From Perlucidibaca aquatica (GTDB lineage: Bacteria; Pseudomonadota; Gammaproteobacteria; Pseudomonadales; Moraxellaceae), in contig NZ_LZDB01000001.1 of the NCBI RefSeq assembly GCF_001676655.1, positions 124,001 to 188,000 of the forward strand: DNA of 64,000 nucleotides, read 5' to 3'. The translations under genes and the position numbers were made by a program. Positions 37,588 to 46,894 of the stretch are shown here, piece after piece; positions within the stretch are counted from its first letter, which is position 1; each line of letters starts with the position of its first letter. The notes under the pieces were generated by a model. That model was not told the origin of the DNA. It did not search any database and saw nothing but the letters and a program-made list of their open reading frames with translations.

Positions 37588-38610
37588 ATGAGCCAACGCC
37601 GTATAAGTCGCCAACAAGGTTTTCGAATTGATCGCATTCAATCGGAGCGTATCGCGCGCGCCGAAAAACGTGAGGCCAAGGCCGATGCCTTGCTTGCAGG
37701 TGGTGAGCTGGGCGCTGAGCAACGCGGCCGCGTTATCGCTCATTATGGTGTGCAACTCGCCATTGAGGCGCTGGAAGGCGACCTTCAGGGCCAGCGTTTT
37801 CGCTGCCATCGACGCAGCAATATCGATGCCTTGGTCACCGGTGATCACGTGATTTGGCAACCCGCTGCCGATGGACTCACGGGCGTCATTACTGCGCTCA
37901 TGCCCCGACACTCGGTGCTCGTTCGCCCCGACCCTTACAACAAGCTCAAGCCGGTTGCAGCCAACATTGATCGCATTCTGTTGGTGATTGCCCCCGAGCC
38001 TACGCCCTCACCTGAGTTGATTGACCGCTACCTCATTGCCTGCGAGACCACCGGCATCCGTCCGGTCATTGTGTTAAATAAAGCCGACGTGATGACGCCA
38101 GCACAGGCTAAAGGGCTTGGCGCTCTGCTTGAGAGCTTTGCGGCACTGGGTTACGAAACCCGCACGCTTTCCGCGCACGGCGACATGGGCGATCTCAACG
38201 CCCTCGTCGCACAGCGCACGGTTGTTTTTGTGGGTCAGTCTGGCGTGGGTAAATCGTCCTTGATCAATGCGCTGCTGCCCGATGTGAATCAGAAAGTGCA
38301 TCAGCTTTCCACAGGCTCCAAGCTGGGTCAGCACACCACTACCACGGCGATCTGGTTCGACCTTCCGGCGGGTGGCGCGCTCATCGACTCACCCGGCATC
38401 CGTGAATTCGGCGTCTGGCACATGGATCGTGAGCAGCTTTTATCGGGCTTTATTGAGTTCCACGATCACCTCGGGCAGTGTCGTTTCCGCAACTGCAAAC
38501 ATGCGCGGGAGCCCGGTTGCGCGCTCTTGCAGGCCGTTGAAGACGGTCATATTCAGGCACGCCGTCTCGCCAGCTTTCAACGCCTGATCAGTGAATTGGA
38601 AGCACGCTAA
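37588..38610 (+). CDS. rsgA: Ribosome small-subunit GTPase RsgA
   Basis: RsgA assists 30S maturation by checking the decoding centre. The 340-residue product has a basic N-terminus, an OB domain, and a circularly permuted G domain in which G4 (VLNKADV) precedes G1 (GQSGVGKSSL) and G3 (DSPGI). The zinc finger CRFRNCKHAREPGC follows. An AGGAA site precedes the ATG. The orn/rsgA divergence is the standard arrangement. Confidence 0.96.
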   Translation: MSQRRISRQQGFRIDRIQSERIARAEKREAKADALLAGGELGAEQRGRVIAHYGVQLAIEALEGDLQGQRFRCHRRSNIDALVTGDHVIWQPAADGLTGVITALMPRHSVLVRPDPYNKLKPVAANIDRILLVIAPEPTPSPELIDRYLIACETTGIRPVIVLNKADVMTPAQAKGLGALLESFAALGYETRTLSAHGDMGDLNALVAQRTVVFVGQSGVGKSSLINALLPDVNQKVHQLSTGSKLGQHTTTTAIWFDLPAGGALIDSPGIREFGVWHMDREQLLSGFIEFHDHLGQCRFRNCKHAREPGCALLQAVEDGHIQARRLASFQRLISELEAR

Positions 38611-38658
38611 GCGCAGGGTATACTCCGGCCCTTTCCGCCACCGCTTATTGAGTAAATC

Positions 38659-39069
38659 ATGGATCGCGTTTTTGAGTTTATGGGTAACCACCCCATGCTG
38701 GTCAGCAGCTTTATCGCGCTGCTCATTGCCTTTGTTGTCACTGAATCGCAACGTGGCGGCCGTCGCATTTCCGGCAATGAGCTATCACGTTTAGTGAATC
38801 AACACGATGCGCGCGTCATTGATATCCGCAATGTTCAGGAGTTTCGTGAAGGCCATATCACCGGCAGCATGAATGTTCCCTACAGCCAGGTCAGTGAAAA
38901 AGCAGCGGAACTGGTCAAGCTCGGCAAGCCCATTATTGTGGTCTGCGCCTTGGGTCAAGTCGCCAGTACGGCAGCTAAAACGCTGAAACTCGCCGGCGCG
39001 ACCGACATTAGCTTCCTGGGTGATGGCATCTCAGGCTGGCGCCAACAAGGCCTGCCCCTCGTCCGTTAA
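38659..39069 (+). CDS. Rhodanese-like membrane-anchored protein (YibN-like)
   Basis: This 136-residue protein has an N-terminal transmembrane segment (about 12-28) and a rhodanese domain (about 38-134) with VIDIRNVQEFREGHI and a candidate active cysteine in VCALGQVAS. It is likely a membrane-tethered sulfurtransferase or persulfide carrier. It heads a plus-strand cluster with grxC and secB, the same order as PA5130-PA5128 in P. aeruginosa as I recall it. Confidence 0.88.
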   Translation: MDRVFEFMGNHPMLVSSFIALLIAFVVTESQRGGRRISGNELSRLVNQHDARVIDIRNVQEFREGHITGSMNVPYSQVSEKAAELVKLGKPIIVVCALGQVASTAAKTLKLAGATDISFLGDGISGWRQQGLPLVR

Positions 39070-39094
39070 TTCTGCGTGATCGCTGAGAGCAAAC

Positions 39095-39349
39095 ATGAAC
39101 GATATCGTCATCTATACCACGCAGGTTTGCCCTTACTGCGTGCGCGCAAAACAACTGTTTCAGCGTAAAGGCCTGACCTATCGCGAAGTCGATGTGAGCT
39201 TCGATCAGGCCGAGCGCATGGCTTTGGTGGCTCGTACTAAGCAGCGCACCGTGCCACAAATTTTTATTAACGATCAACATATCGGCGGCTGTGATGACTT
39301 GTATGCGCTAGAGCGCAATGGCCAGCTCGACACCCTACTGAATACTTAA
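39095..39349 (+). CDS. grxC: Glutaredoxin 3
   Basis: This is a small thiol-disulfide oxidoreductase that uses glutathione. The 84-residue product has the CPYC active site at 12-15, the cis-proline TVPQIF motif, and the GGCDDL glutathione-binding motif. It lies 25 bp after the rhodanese gene and 25 bp before secB, so all three are probably one operon. Confidence 0.96.
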   Translation: MNDIVIYTTQVCPYCVRAKQLFQRKGLTYREVDVSFDQAERMALVARTKQRTVPQIFINDQHIGGCDDLYALERNGQLDTLLNT

Positions 39350-39374
39350 CGCGAACCCCCTAAAGAGAATAATC

Positions 39375-39836
39375 ATGTCCGACGCCGTACAGCCGCAATT
39401 TGCTCTGCAACGCATTTACTTAAAAGACAGTTCATTTGAAGTGCCAGGCGCGCCCCGCGTGTTTTTGCAGACCTGGAGCCCAGAAGTCAGCATCGAGCTC
39501 TCCACCGCGCACGAGCGTCTTGAAGATGGCAGCCACTATGAAGTCACACTCGGCCTGACCGTTACCGCCAAAAATGAAGGCCAGGTCGCCTTTTTGGTTG
39601 AAGTAAAGCAAGCCGGGATTTTCCAAGCTCAAGGCTTTGCCGAAGCGGAACTCGGCCCCTTGCTGAACGCATACTGCCCGAACTTGCTCTTCCCTTATGC
39701 GCGTGAAGCGATTTCCGACATTGTTGGCAAGGGCAGCTTCCCTCAGCTATTACTGCAGCCCATCAACTTCGATGCCGTTTACGCTGAGCGTCAGCGTCAC
39801 GAAGCTGAAGAGGCCGCTGCCTCCACCGCTCACTAA
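39375..39836 (+). CDS. secB: Protein-export chaperone SecB
   Basis: SecB is a tetrameric chaperone that keeps presecretory proteins unfolded for SecA. The 153-residue product has the family motifs QRIYLKDSSFEVP, EGQVAFLVEVKQAGIF, and CPNLLFPYARE-SDIV. It lies last in the rhodanese-grxC-secB unit and converges with trmL. Confidence 0.98.
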   Translation: MSDAVQPQFALQRIYLKDSSFEVPGAPRVFLQTWSPEVSIELSTAHERLEDGSHYEVTLGLTVTAKNEGQVAFLVEVKQAGIFQAQGFAEAELGPLLNAYCPNLLFPYAREAISDIVGKGSFPQLLLQPINFDAVYAERQRHEAEEAAASTAH

Positions 39837-39843
39837 GTACTTC

Positions 39844-39888
39844 TGGCGCCAAGCTCAGCGGCCATTCACGAAGCCCGCTTGGCGCCAT
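39844..39888. terminator. Inverted repeat at the secB/trmL junction
   Basis: TGGCGCCAAGC (39844-39854) and its exact complement (39878-39888) enclose 23 nt. The right arm lies inside the 3' end of trmL. It may form a shared convergent termination structure, although there is no T-run. Confidence 0.45.
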
Positions 39889-40319
39889 GCCTCATAGACC
39901 ATAACAGCCACACTGTTTGATAAGTTCAAACTGCGACTATCTGCCTGCATGGGCAGTCTCAGCCTGTGTGCTGAATCAAATTCAGCCAAGTAATGGGCTG
40001 GCAAGCCTCGCGTCTCCGGCCCAAACACCAACACATCACCGGCCTGGAAGCTCGTCTCAAAGGCGGAGCTTGAGCCTTTGGTGGTGATGGCAAACCAGCG
40101 CTGCTCACTTAAGGCCAGCCGTAGCGCCGACCAGTCATCGTGAATTTTGATCTGAGCCCATTCGTGGTAATCCAGACCAGCACGCTTTAGCTTGCTATCG
40201 TCCAGCTCAAAGCCCAGTGGCTTCACTAGGTGCAGGCTAGCCCCCGTGTTAGCACACAAGCGAATGATATTGCCGGTGTTTCCGGGGATCTCCGGCTCAA
40301 ACAGAACCACATTCCACAT
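39855..40319 (-). CDS. trmL: tRNA (cytidine/uridine-2'-O-)-methyltransferase TrmL
   Basis: TrmL methylates the wobble ribose of two tRNA-Leu isoacceptors. The 154-residue SPOUT protein has [51 protein letters not shown] and the C-terminal [14 protein letters not shown] knot motifs. A GTG at 40331 would add four residues, but the ATG at 40319 aligns with known starts. It converges with secB. Confidence 0.94.
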   Translation of the reverse strand: MWNVVLFEPEIPGNTGNIIRLCANTGASLHLVKPLGFELDDSKLKRAGLDYHEWAQIKIHDDWSALRLALSEQRWFAITTKGSSSAFETSFQAGDVLVFGPETRGLPAHYLAEFDSAHRLRLPMQADSRSLNLSNSVAVMVYEAWRQAGFVNGR

Positions 40320-40407
40320 TGCCTTACTCACTCAAATTGAACAAAAAACGACTCATCTAGCGTCAACCTATCCCATGAACGCCCGTTGATTAAAGCGTGA
40401 TGATTAG

Positions 40408-41058
40408 ATGAGCATATCGATTATGGATCTTGTCGCGAACAGCGCTCTCGCCTATGGTGTGCGTTCTTTAAGTTCGACACCCAAAGTTATGACTGCACGC
40501 CGCCCCGCCCCGAACTCCATCGACGTATTTTTACGCGATGTGAGTCGACGCGCCCGTATGACGGCTGAGTTTGCCACGCGCGATCGCGATGTCGCGCAAG
40601 ATATTGTGCAAGAAGCGATGCTGACCCTCGTTTCCAAGTACGGACAACACGACCCCGCCAGCTGGGGGCCATTATTCCACCGTATTTTACACAGCCGATT
40701 AATGGATCACTTCCGCCGCGAAACACGGCGACGAAAATGGTTCACGTTTTTGGAATCCCCTGATGAAGAAGGCATGGAAGATCCATGGCAACAGATTCCG
40801 GAAACCGTGGATCACAACCCCGTCACGCTGCTGCAGCGTGCCGACAACATGGATGTCGTTTTAGATGCAGTGAAAGAGCTGCCCATGCGCCAACAGCAAG
40901 CCTTTTTGCTGCGCGCCTGGGAAGGTTATGACACCGCGCAAACTGCTGAAATTATGGGTTGCGCCGAAGGTAGTGTGAAAACGCATTACTTCCGCGCGCT
41001 AAACAACATTCGGGCCAAGCTGGGTGCTATTGGCACCACTGCTGAGGATATGACATGA
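40408..41058 (+). CDS. ECF-type RNA polymerase sigma factor
   Basis: This sigma factor has region 2 (ATRDRDVAQDIVQEAMLTLV, and HRILHSRLMDHFRRE) and region 4 (LPMRQQQAFLLRAWEGYDTAQTAEIMG, GSVKTHYFRAL). No region 3 is present. The frame gives 216 residues, but the first 27 do not look like sigma sequence. The ATG at 40489 (MTARRPAPNS) may be the real start, and neither has a strong ribosome-binding site. It overlaps the next gene by 4 bp and diverges from trmL. The cognate signal and target promoters are unknown. Confidence 0.85.
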   Translation: MSISIMDLVANSALAYGVRSLSSTPKVMTARRPAPNSIDVFLRDVSRRARMTAEFATRDRDVAQDIVQEAMLTLVSKYGQHDPASWGPLFHRILHSRLMDHFRRETRRRKWFTFLESPDEEGMEDPWQQIPETVDHNPVTLLQRADNMDVVLDAVKELPMRQQQAFLLRAWEGYDTAQTAEIMGCAEGSVKTHYFRALNNIRAKLGAIGTTAEDMT

Positions 41059-41393
41059 GCAACGAACTCACGTTGGATGACGCACGCCTCGCCGCGCGTG
41101 TTGCCGCCACACTAACCAAAGCTGCCAGCGAAGCGGATGCCGCATGGGAAGCCCGCGTCGCCGATATCGCCGCTGGTCGCATTAAGCCGCCCGCCCGCTC
41201 GCATCGCCTGCAATGGTCTGGCGGCCTCGCCTTGGCAGCCAGTGTGACCTTTATGTTGGCCATGCCGGGCAGTTGGCTCATGAAGGCCAGCAGCAGCTCT
41301 CAACCTGCCGTTTCCGCCGGTGTTGAAGGGCAAATGCTAGAAGAAATTGATTGGCTGATGGCCATGGAGGAAGCTGCAAGTGAAGGTCGTTAA
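41055..41393 (+). CDS. Single-pass membrane protein, probable anti-sigma factor
   Basis: This 112-residue protein has a helical cytoplasmic N-terminal part (about 1-55), one membrane segment at about 56-76 (GGLALAASVTFMLAMPGSW), and a short outer tail ending in a Glu/Met-rich helix. The 4-bp ATGA overlap with the ECF sigma gene and the topology suggest an anti-sigma factor; there is no clear zinc-binding ZAS motif. It resembles the DUF3619-type proteins found after ECF genes in proteobacteria, but I cannot confirm the family. Confidence 0.65.
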   Translation: MSNELTLDDARLAARVAATLTKAASEADAAWEARVADIAAGRIKPPARSHRLQWSGGLALAASVTFMLAMPGSWLMKASSSSQPAVSAGVEGQMLEEIDWLMAMEEAASEGR

Positions 41394-41745
41394 TACGCTC
41401 CTTTGCCTAGCCGTTTGTGGCCTGCTGAGTAACTTCGCGGCAGCGGATGCCCCTGACTGGGATCGCCTGACACCTGAGCACCAGGAGGTCTTAAGTGACT
41501 TCCAATCGACTTGGGAGACCTTGCCCAGTGAACGTCGCGAAAAACTCTTACAGCGTGCGGATAATTGGCAGCAATTATCCCCGGATTGCCGAGAGGCTCT
41601 GCAAAACCGGTGGCGTGAGCTGCGTGAACTTCCACCTGAGGTTCGCAGCACATTGCGTGAGCGCTGGCAGGGCATGACGCCCGTGCAGCGTCGTGAGGCC
41701 ATGCAAAACAGCCCGCATAAAGCACGCTGCCCAAAAGCTAACTAA
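41380..41745 (+). CDS. DUF3106 domain-containing secreted protein
   Basis: This 121-residue protein starts with GTG inside the preceding gene, behind a GGAGG site, and has a signal peptide (about 1-22, cleavage after NFAAA). The mature part is helical with repeated WxxLxPE(H/R)xxxL-type units (LTPEHQEVLSDF, LPSERREKLLQRADNW, LSPDCREALQNRW, LPPEVRSTLRERW), the signature of DUF3106. The family often accompanies ECF sigma/anti-sigma pairs and may act as a periplasmic sensor, which is inference. It converges with ntrC. Confidence 0.8.
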   Translation: MKVVNTLLCLAVCGLLSNFAAADAPDWDRLTPEHQEVLSDFQSTWETLPSERREKLLQRADNWQQLSPDCREALQNRWRELRELPPEVRSTLRERWQGMTPVQRREAMQNSPHKARCPKAN

Positions 41746-41782
41746 CGCCCACCTTGGCTGCTGGCAGGGATCGCCGGCAGCT

Positions 41783-43219
41783 TCACTCCTCGTCGTCGTC
41801 ACCCGCCACGGTTAAACCCAACTCTTTAATTTTCCGCGTCAGCGTATTACGCCCCCAGCCTAAAACTACGGCGGCATCGCGACGGCGTCCCCCGGTGTGC
41901 TGCAAGGCCTCAAGAATCAACACGCGCTCAAATGCAGGACCCGCCGCATCCAACAAAGGCATGGTCGGAGAGTTCTGTAATGCCCGTTTTGCCCATTGCG
42001 CCAGCGATTGCTCCCAACCCGTAGAGACTAACTGCGGCTCTTGCTCGCCACCCGGCTGCAACTCCGGCGGCAGATCCGAGATCAGCACTTCGCGACTCGA
42101 GGCCATCACGGTGAGCCATCGGCAGGTGTTTTCTAACTGACGGACATTGCCGGGCCAAGGCAGCTGCTGCAAATAGCTGGACGCTTCAGGTGTCAGTGAT
42201 TTGGGCTCAACTTGTAGCTCACGCGCAGCGCGCGTCATAAAGAATGCGGCCAGACGAGGGATATCTTCGCTGCGATCCCGCAAGCGCGGGATGTGCACCC
42301 GAATAACATTGAGTCGATGAAACAAGTCCTCACGGAACTTGCCCTCTGCCACCAACTTCTCCAGGTTTTGATGCGTTGCCGCAATGATTCGAACATCGAC
42401 ACGGACCGGCACATGCCCGCCCACGCGATAGAACTCATTGTCGGCCAGCACGCGCAGTAATCGGGTTTGGGTATCGATGGGCATATCGCCAATCTCATCG
42501 AGAAAGAGCGAGCCACCGTTGGCTTGCTCAAAGCGTCCGACGCGCTGGGTACTTGCGCCGGTGAACGCACCTTTCTCATGACCAAAGAGCTCCGACTCCA
42601 TGAGCTCCTTGGGAATTGCCGCCATATTCAACGCAATAAAGGGCTTACGCGCACGCGGTGAATGCTGATGAAGCGCACCGGCAACCAGCTCTTTGCCGGT
42701 GCCCGATTCGCCATTAATCAAGACGGTGATATTGGAGTTGCTTAAACGGCCAATGGCACGAAAGACCTCCTGCATCGCCGGAGACTCGCCAATAATACCG
42801 GTGCTGCGTGCCGTCTCGGTAAGGTCTGGCACCGCTTCGATCTGCTGCTCTTCATGGTGAGCAATTGCGCGCTTCACGAGGGCAACGGCCTCGTCCACAT
42901 CAAAGGGCTTGGGCAGATACTCAAAGGCCCCACCTTGGTAGGACGCTACCGCTGAACTTAAGTCCGAGTGCGCGGTCATGATGATGACCGGCACATCAGG
43001 GAATCGATCGCGCACCTTGGCAAGAAAACTTAGTCCATCCATGCCCGGCATACGGATATCCGTCACAATCACTGCCGGCTGCTCGTCATCGAGCTGGTCC
43101 AGCGCGCTGCCGGCATCTTCAAAACACGTTGCCTTTAAACCTGCCTGAGTCAGGGCGCGCTCTAGCACCCAGCGAATGGCGCGGTCATCATCGATAACCC
43201 ATACCTGTTTCGTCATCAT
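41783..43219 (-). CDS. ntrC: Nitrogen regulation response regulator NtrC
   Basis: NtrC activates sigma-54 promoters under nitrogen limitation. The 478-residue product has a receiver domain with phospho-acceptor D54 (VTDIRMPG) and an AAA+ domain with Walker A GESGTGKE and the sigma-54 contact motif GAFTGA. It ends in a Fis-type helix-turn-helix (RDAAVVLGWGRNTLTRKIKELG). Its ATG overlaps the ntrB stop by 4 bp. glnA is not adjacent here. Confidence 0.97.
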   Translation of the reverse strand: MMTKQVWVIDDDRAIRWVLERALTQAGLKATCFEDAGSALDQLDDEQPAVIVTDIRMPGMDGLSFLAKVRDRFPDVPVIIMTAHSDLSSAVASYQGGAFEYLPKPFDVDEAVALVKRAIAHHEEQQIEAVPDLTETARSTGIIGESPAMQEVFRAIGRLSNSNITVLINGESGTGKELVAGALHQHSPRARKPFIALNMAAIPKELMESELFGHEKGAFTGASTQRVGRFEQANGGSLFLDEIGDMPIDTQTRLLRVLADNEFYRVGGHVPVRVDVRIIAATHQNLEKLVAEGKFREDLFHRLNVIRVHIPRLRDRSEDIPRLAAFFMTRAARELQVEPKSLTPEASSYLQQLPWPGNVRQLENTCRWLTVMASSREVLISDLPPELQPGGEQEPQLVSTGWEQSLAQWAKRALQNSPTMPLLDAAGPAFERVLILEALQHTGGRRRDAAVVLGWGRNTLTRKIKELGLTVAGDDDEE

Positions 43220-44292
43220 TTTTTGGCATCCAAAGGCAGAAAAATACTAAAAGTGGTATCACCCGGCTTCGACTCACACTCGATCAGACCGTGGTATTGA
43301 TGAATGATGTCCTGTGCAATCGACAGGCCAAGTCCGGAGCCGCCAGCACGACCACTCACCATGGGGTAGAACATTGACTCCAAGAGATCCGAAGGAATTC
43401 CGGGGCCGTTGTCACGAATATCCACTCGGAGTACCAAGCGATGACGTGTCGCACCAATGGTGAATTGCCGCACCGGACGTGTCCGCAGGGTCAACGTGGG
43501 TTCGCGATCACTGGGGTTCTCGAGCAAGGCTTGTAAGGCGTTGCCGCCGATGTTGAGCATGGCCTGAATGATTTGATCCGGGTCCGCCACGATATCGGGC
43601 AATGACGGGTCATAGTCGCGAATCAGCTGAATGCGACCATCAGCCTCGGCAGCCAGCAAACCCGCCACACGCTCCAAGCACTCATGCACATTCATACTAC
43701 GGATAGTGGGCAACCGCCGTGGGCCTAACATACGGTCCGCCAGTGAACGCAAGCGATCAGCCTCTTCAATGATGATGCGCGTGTATTCCTTCAAATCCGC
43801 CGAGGGCAGTTCACGCTCCAACAACTGGGCCGCGCCTCGAATGCCACCCAACGGGTTTTTAATTTCATGGGCAACCCCGCGAACCAGCGTCCGCGTGGCG
43901 CGATGACTGGCCAGCATGGCCTCTTCACGAGCGATACGAAGCAATCGGTCGCGCGGCTGCACCTCAATTAACAGCTGCGTCTCTTCCTCCGGCGATTGCA
44001 TCAGCGACACCGAGTAGTCCACCACGATATCGCGCAGACCTACGCGCAGCGCCGCCTCACGCTTGGTAAACGGATGCCCGCTGTGCAAGGTTTCCTGAAG
44101 GGCTTCGTCGGTGTTTTGATGCGTTTCAACCAATACATCCGACAAGGCTGCACCAATGGCACGGGTATGACTCACCGCCAGCAAGCTTTCGGCTGCCGGA
44201 TTTAAATAGCGCAGGCGAAGCTGTGTGTCGCATAACAGCACCGCTGTACTGAGATTATCGAGCAAGCGTTTGGCGATTCGGGCTTGGTGCAT
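43216..44292 (-). CDS. ntrB: Nitrogen regulation sensor kinase NtrB
   Basis: NtrB is a cytoplasmic histidine kinase/phosphatase for NtrC and is controlled by PII (GlnB/GlnK). The 358-residue product has an N-terminal PAS domain (about 8-70), the H-box GVAHEIKNPLGG with the phospho-histidine, and N, G1 and G2 boxes (MLNIGGNALQA, DNGPGIP, GGSGLGLS). The frame extends 34 codons upstream, but the ATG at 44292 gives the usual length. It diverges from rimO. Confidence 0.95.
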   Translation of the reverse strand: MHQARIAKRLLDNLSTAVLLCDTQLRLRYLNPAAESLLAVSHTRAIGAALSDVLVETHQNTDEALQETLHSGHPFTKREAALRVGLRDIVVDYSVSLMQSPEEETQLLIEVQPRDRLLRIAREEAMLASHRATRTLVRGVAHEIKNPLGGIRGAAQLLERELPSADLKEYTRIIIEEADRLRSLADRMLGPRRLPTIRSMNVHECLERVAGLLAAEADGRIQLIRDYDPSLPDIVADPDQIIQAMLNIGGNALQALLENPSDREPTLTLRTRPVRQFTIGATRHRLVLRVDIRDNGPGIPSDLLESMFYPMVSGRAGGSGLGLSIAQDIIHQYHGLIECESKPGDTTFSIFLPLDAKK

Positions 44293-44551
44293 GAAGGTCT
44301 CAGGAATAGACAACGTAATGGTGATTGCCTGCAAAAATTGCACCCATTCAGCGCAAATTGCTGGAATTGATGTCTCAGCAGCATCACGCCCCATGCTGAG
44401 TCACACATAAGCAGCATGGAAGCGCATGGCTCACTCAGTCCGCACCAATATAGTGCAACACATTTCGTGTATGCGCCACGACAGCTCAATCCGTGCTGCT
44501 CAGCATTTGCGCTACAATACGCGCCAAAGTTACTACCTGCGGTATCGCCCC

Positions 44552-45892
44552 ATGTCTGCTGCCAATCCCAAAGTCGGTTTCGTGAGCCTCGGCTGCCCCA
44601 AGGCGCTGGTTGACTCCGAACGCATCCTCACTCAGCTGCGCACCGAGGGTTATGAAATTTCGCCCAGCTACGATGGTGCCGATTTAGTCGTGGTTAACAC
44701 CTGCGGCTTTATTGACTCAGCCGTGCAGGAATCGCTGGATGCCATCGGCGAAGCGCTGGCAGAAAATGGCAAGGTGATTGTTACCGGCTGCCTCGGCAAG
44801 AAAGCGGATGTGATTCGCGATGTACATCCCAGTGTGCTTAGCGTTACCGGCCCGCACGCCTACGAAGAAGTGATGAGCGCGGTGCATCTGCATTTGCCGC
44901 CCAAGGCCGACCACAACCCGTACATTAATCTCGTGCCTGCACAGGGCATCAAACTCACGCCCAAGCACTACGCCTACCTGAAGATTTCCGAAGGCTGCAA
45001 CCATCGTTGCACTTTCTGCATTATTCCGTCGCTGCGTGGCGATCTGGTCTCGCGCCCGATCGGTTCGGTGCTGACCGAGGCCGAGAATCTGGTCAAGGCC
45101 GGCGTGCAGGAGATCCTCGTGGTCTCGCAAGACACCAGCGCCTACGGCGTCGACCTCAAGTACAAGCTCGATTTCTGGGGCGGCCAGCCAGTGAAAACCC
45201 GCATGCTGGAGCTGTGTGAAGCGCTGGGCACCATGGGTGTCTGGGTGCGCCTGCATTACGTTTACCCGTACCCGCATGTGGACAACGTGATTCCGCTGAT
45301 GGCAGAGGGCAAGATCCTGCCTTACTTAGACATTCCCTTCCAGCACGGCAGCCCGAGCGTGCTCAAGCGCATGAAGCGTCCGGCGCATGCCGAAAATACG
45401 CTGGAACGCATTCGCACCTGGCGCGAAATCTGCCCCGATCTCATTATCCGCTCCACGTTTATCGTCGGCTTCCCCGGCGAGACTGAGGCAGAATTCCAAG
45501 AGCTGATGGATTGGCTCAAGGAAGCACAGCTTGATCGCGTCGGCTGCTTCCCTTACTCGCCCGTTGAGGGCGCCGTGGCCAATGATGTCGCCGAGGCCGT
45601 GCCCGAGGACGTTAAGCTCGAGCGCCACGAGCGCTTTATGAAACTCGCCGCCGAGATTTCAGCGGAGCGCCTGCAGCGTCGCGTAGGCCGCGTCGAGACG
45701 GTGCTAGTGGATGAGATCGACGACGAAGAGGGCGTTGCTATCGCCCGCTCCTATGCGGACGCGCCTGAGATTGACGGTAACGTCTTTATCGAAGGCACTG
45801 GCGCCGCTAACCTGAAGCCGGGCCAAAAGGTGCAAGTGCGCATCACTGAAGCGGATGACTACGATCTCTATGCTGAGATCGTCACTGCCTGA
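44552..45892 (+). CDS. rimO: Ribosomal protein S12 methylthiotransferase RimO
   Basis: RimO adds a methylthio group to an aspartate of S12 using radical SAM chemistry. The 446-residue product has an N-terminal UPF0004 domain with three cluster cysteines ([24 protein letters not shown]), the radical SAM motif CNHRCTFC, and a C-terminal TRAM domain. The frame extends 42 codons upstream, but the ATG at 44552 ([14 protein letters not shown]) matches known starts. It converges with cysD. Confidence 0.96.
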   Translation: MSAANPKVGFVSLGCPKALVDSERILTQLRTEGYEISPSYDGADLVVVNTCGFIDSAVQESLDAIGEALAENGKVIVTGCLGKKADVIRDVHPSVLSVTGPHAYEEVMSAVHLHLPPKADHNPYINLVPAQGIKLTPKHYAYLKISEGCNHRCTFCIIPSLRGDLVSRPIGSVLTEAENLVKAGVQEILVVSQDTSAYGVDLKYKLDFWGGQPVKTRMLELCEALGTMGVWVRLHYVYPYPHVDNVIPLMAEGKILPYLDIPFQHGSPSVLKRMKRPAHAENTLERIRTWREICPDLIIRSTFIVGFPGETEAEFQELMDWLKEAQLDRVGCFPYSPVEGAVANDVAEAVPEDVKLERHERFMKLAAEISAERLQRRVGRVETVLVDEIDDEEGVAIARSYADAPEIDGNVFIEGTGAANLKPGQKVQVRITEADDYDLYAEIVTA

Positions 45893-45970
45893 CCCGAGCC
45901 GCTTGAATTGAACCGCCTCGGGCTTAGCGGCCTGTAGGCGGGTCCGTCTTAATTCAGTAGCTTTCAGCGC

Positions 45971-46894
45971 TCAGAAATAGCCTTCACGCTTCTTTTTCTC
46001 CATAGAGCCGCTTTGGTCGCTGTCAATCAAGCGGCCTTGGCGCTCACTGGTGCGCGTCACCAGCATCTCAGCGATGATGTCTGGCACGGTGGTCGCCGTA
46101 CTCTCCACCGCACCCGTTGACGGGTAGCAGCCCAGTGTCCGGAATCTCACTGAACGGGTGCTGATGCTGGCCCGCTCGTCGGCTGTCAGATGCTTGAGTA
46201 TGCGTTCATCATCGATACAAATCAGCGCGCCATCCATATCCACCACCGGACGGGGAGCCGCGAAGTAAAGCGGCACAATGTCGATTTTCTCCAGCCAGAT
46301 GTACTGCCAGATATCCAGCTCGGTCCAATTCGATAAGGGGAAAACGCGAATGCTTTCCCCTTTATTAATGCGGCCGTTGTAGGTCTGCCATAGCTCAGGA
46401 CGCTGATTCTTAGGGTCCCATTGATGCTGACGATCACGGAATGAAAACACGCGCTCCTTGGCCCGTGACTTCTCCTCATCGCGACGACCACCCCCAAAGC
46501 AGGCATCGAAACCATACTGGTCGAGGGCCTGCTTGAGCGCGACAGTTTTCATCTGGTCCGTATATTTCACAGAGCCAGAGGTGAAGGGATCAACACCCGC
46601 CGCCAACGCCTCCCGATTCACGTGCACGCGAATATCAAGGTCGTATTGCTCAGCGATACGATCTCGGAAGCTGGCCATCTCGTGGAACTCCCAGGTCGTA
46701 TCCACATGGAGCAAGGGAAAGGGAATTCGCCCGGGCGCAAAGGCTTTGCGCGCCAAATGCAGCATCACGGTAGAGTCTTTGCCAATCGAATAGAACATGC
46801 ACGGGCGCTCAAACTCAGCCACCACCTCGCGCATAATATAGATCGCCTCAGCTTCCAGTTGCCGTAAGTGAGACATGGTGTTGACCGGACTCAT
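45971..46894 (-). CDS. cysD: Sulfate adenylyltransferase subunit 2 (CysD)
   Basis: CysD is the catalytic ATP sulfurylase subunit that makes adenosine 5'-phosphosulfate, normally with the GTPase CysN. The 307-residue product has the PP-loop [10 protein letters not shown], the [20 protein letters not shown] motif and a fully conserved C-terminus ending [10 protein letters not shown]. The ATG at 46894 overlaps the permease stop as ATGA; a second ATG six codons later is also plausible. No cysN or cysNC follows, as the next gene is convergent rimO. Confidence 0.94.
   Translation of the reverse strand: MSPVNTMSHLRQLEAEAIYIMREVVAEFERPCMFYSIGKDSTVMLHLARKAFAPGRIPFPLLHVDTTWEFHEMASFRDRIAEQYDLDIRVHVNREALAAGVDPFTSGSVKYTDQMKTVALKQALDQYGFDACFGGGRRDEEKSRAKERVFSFRDRQHQWDPKNQRPELWQTYNGRINKGESIRVFPLSNWTELDIWQYIWLEKIDIVPLYFAAPRPVVDMDGALICIDDERILKHLTADERASISTRSVRFRTLGCYPSTGAVESTATTVPDIIAEMLVTRTSERQGRLIDSDQSGSMEKKKREGYF

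Noticed and set aside
40340-40410. ECF-type autoregulated promoter before the sigma gene (TGAAC followed by CGTC)
   Set aside because: The spacer is about 18 bp and the -35 box lacks the GGAAC core, so the match is not better than chance.
45893-45922. CCCGAG/CTCGGG hairpin between rimO and cysD
   Set aside because: Only 6 bp of stem with an 18-nt loop and no T-run. Too weak to call a terminator, though some convergent stop signal must exist nearby.
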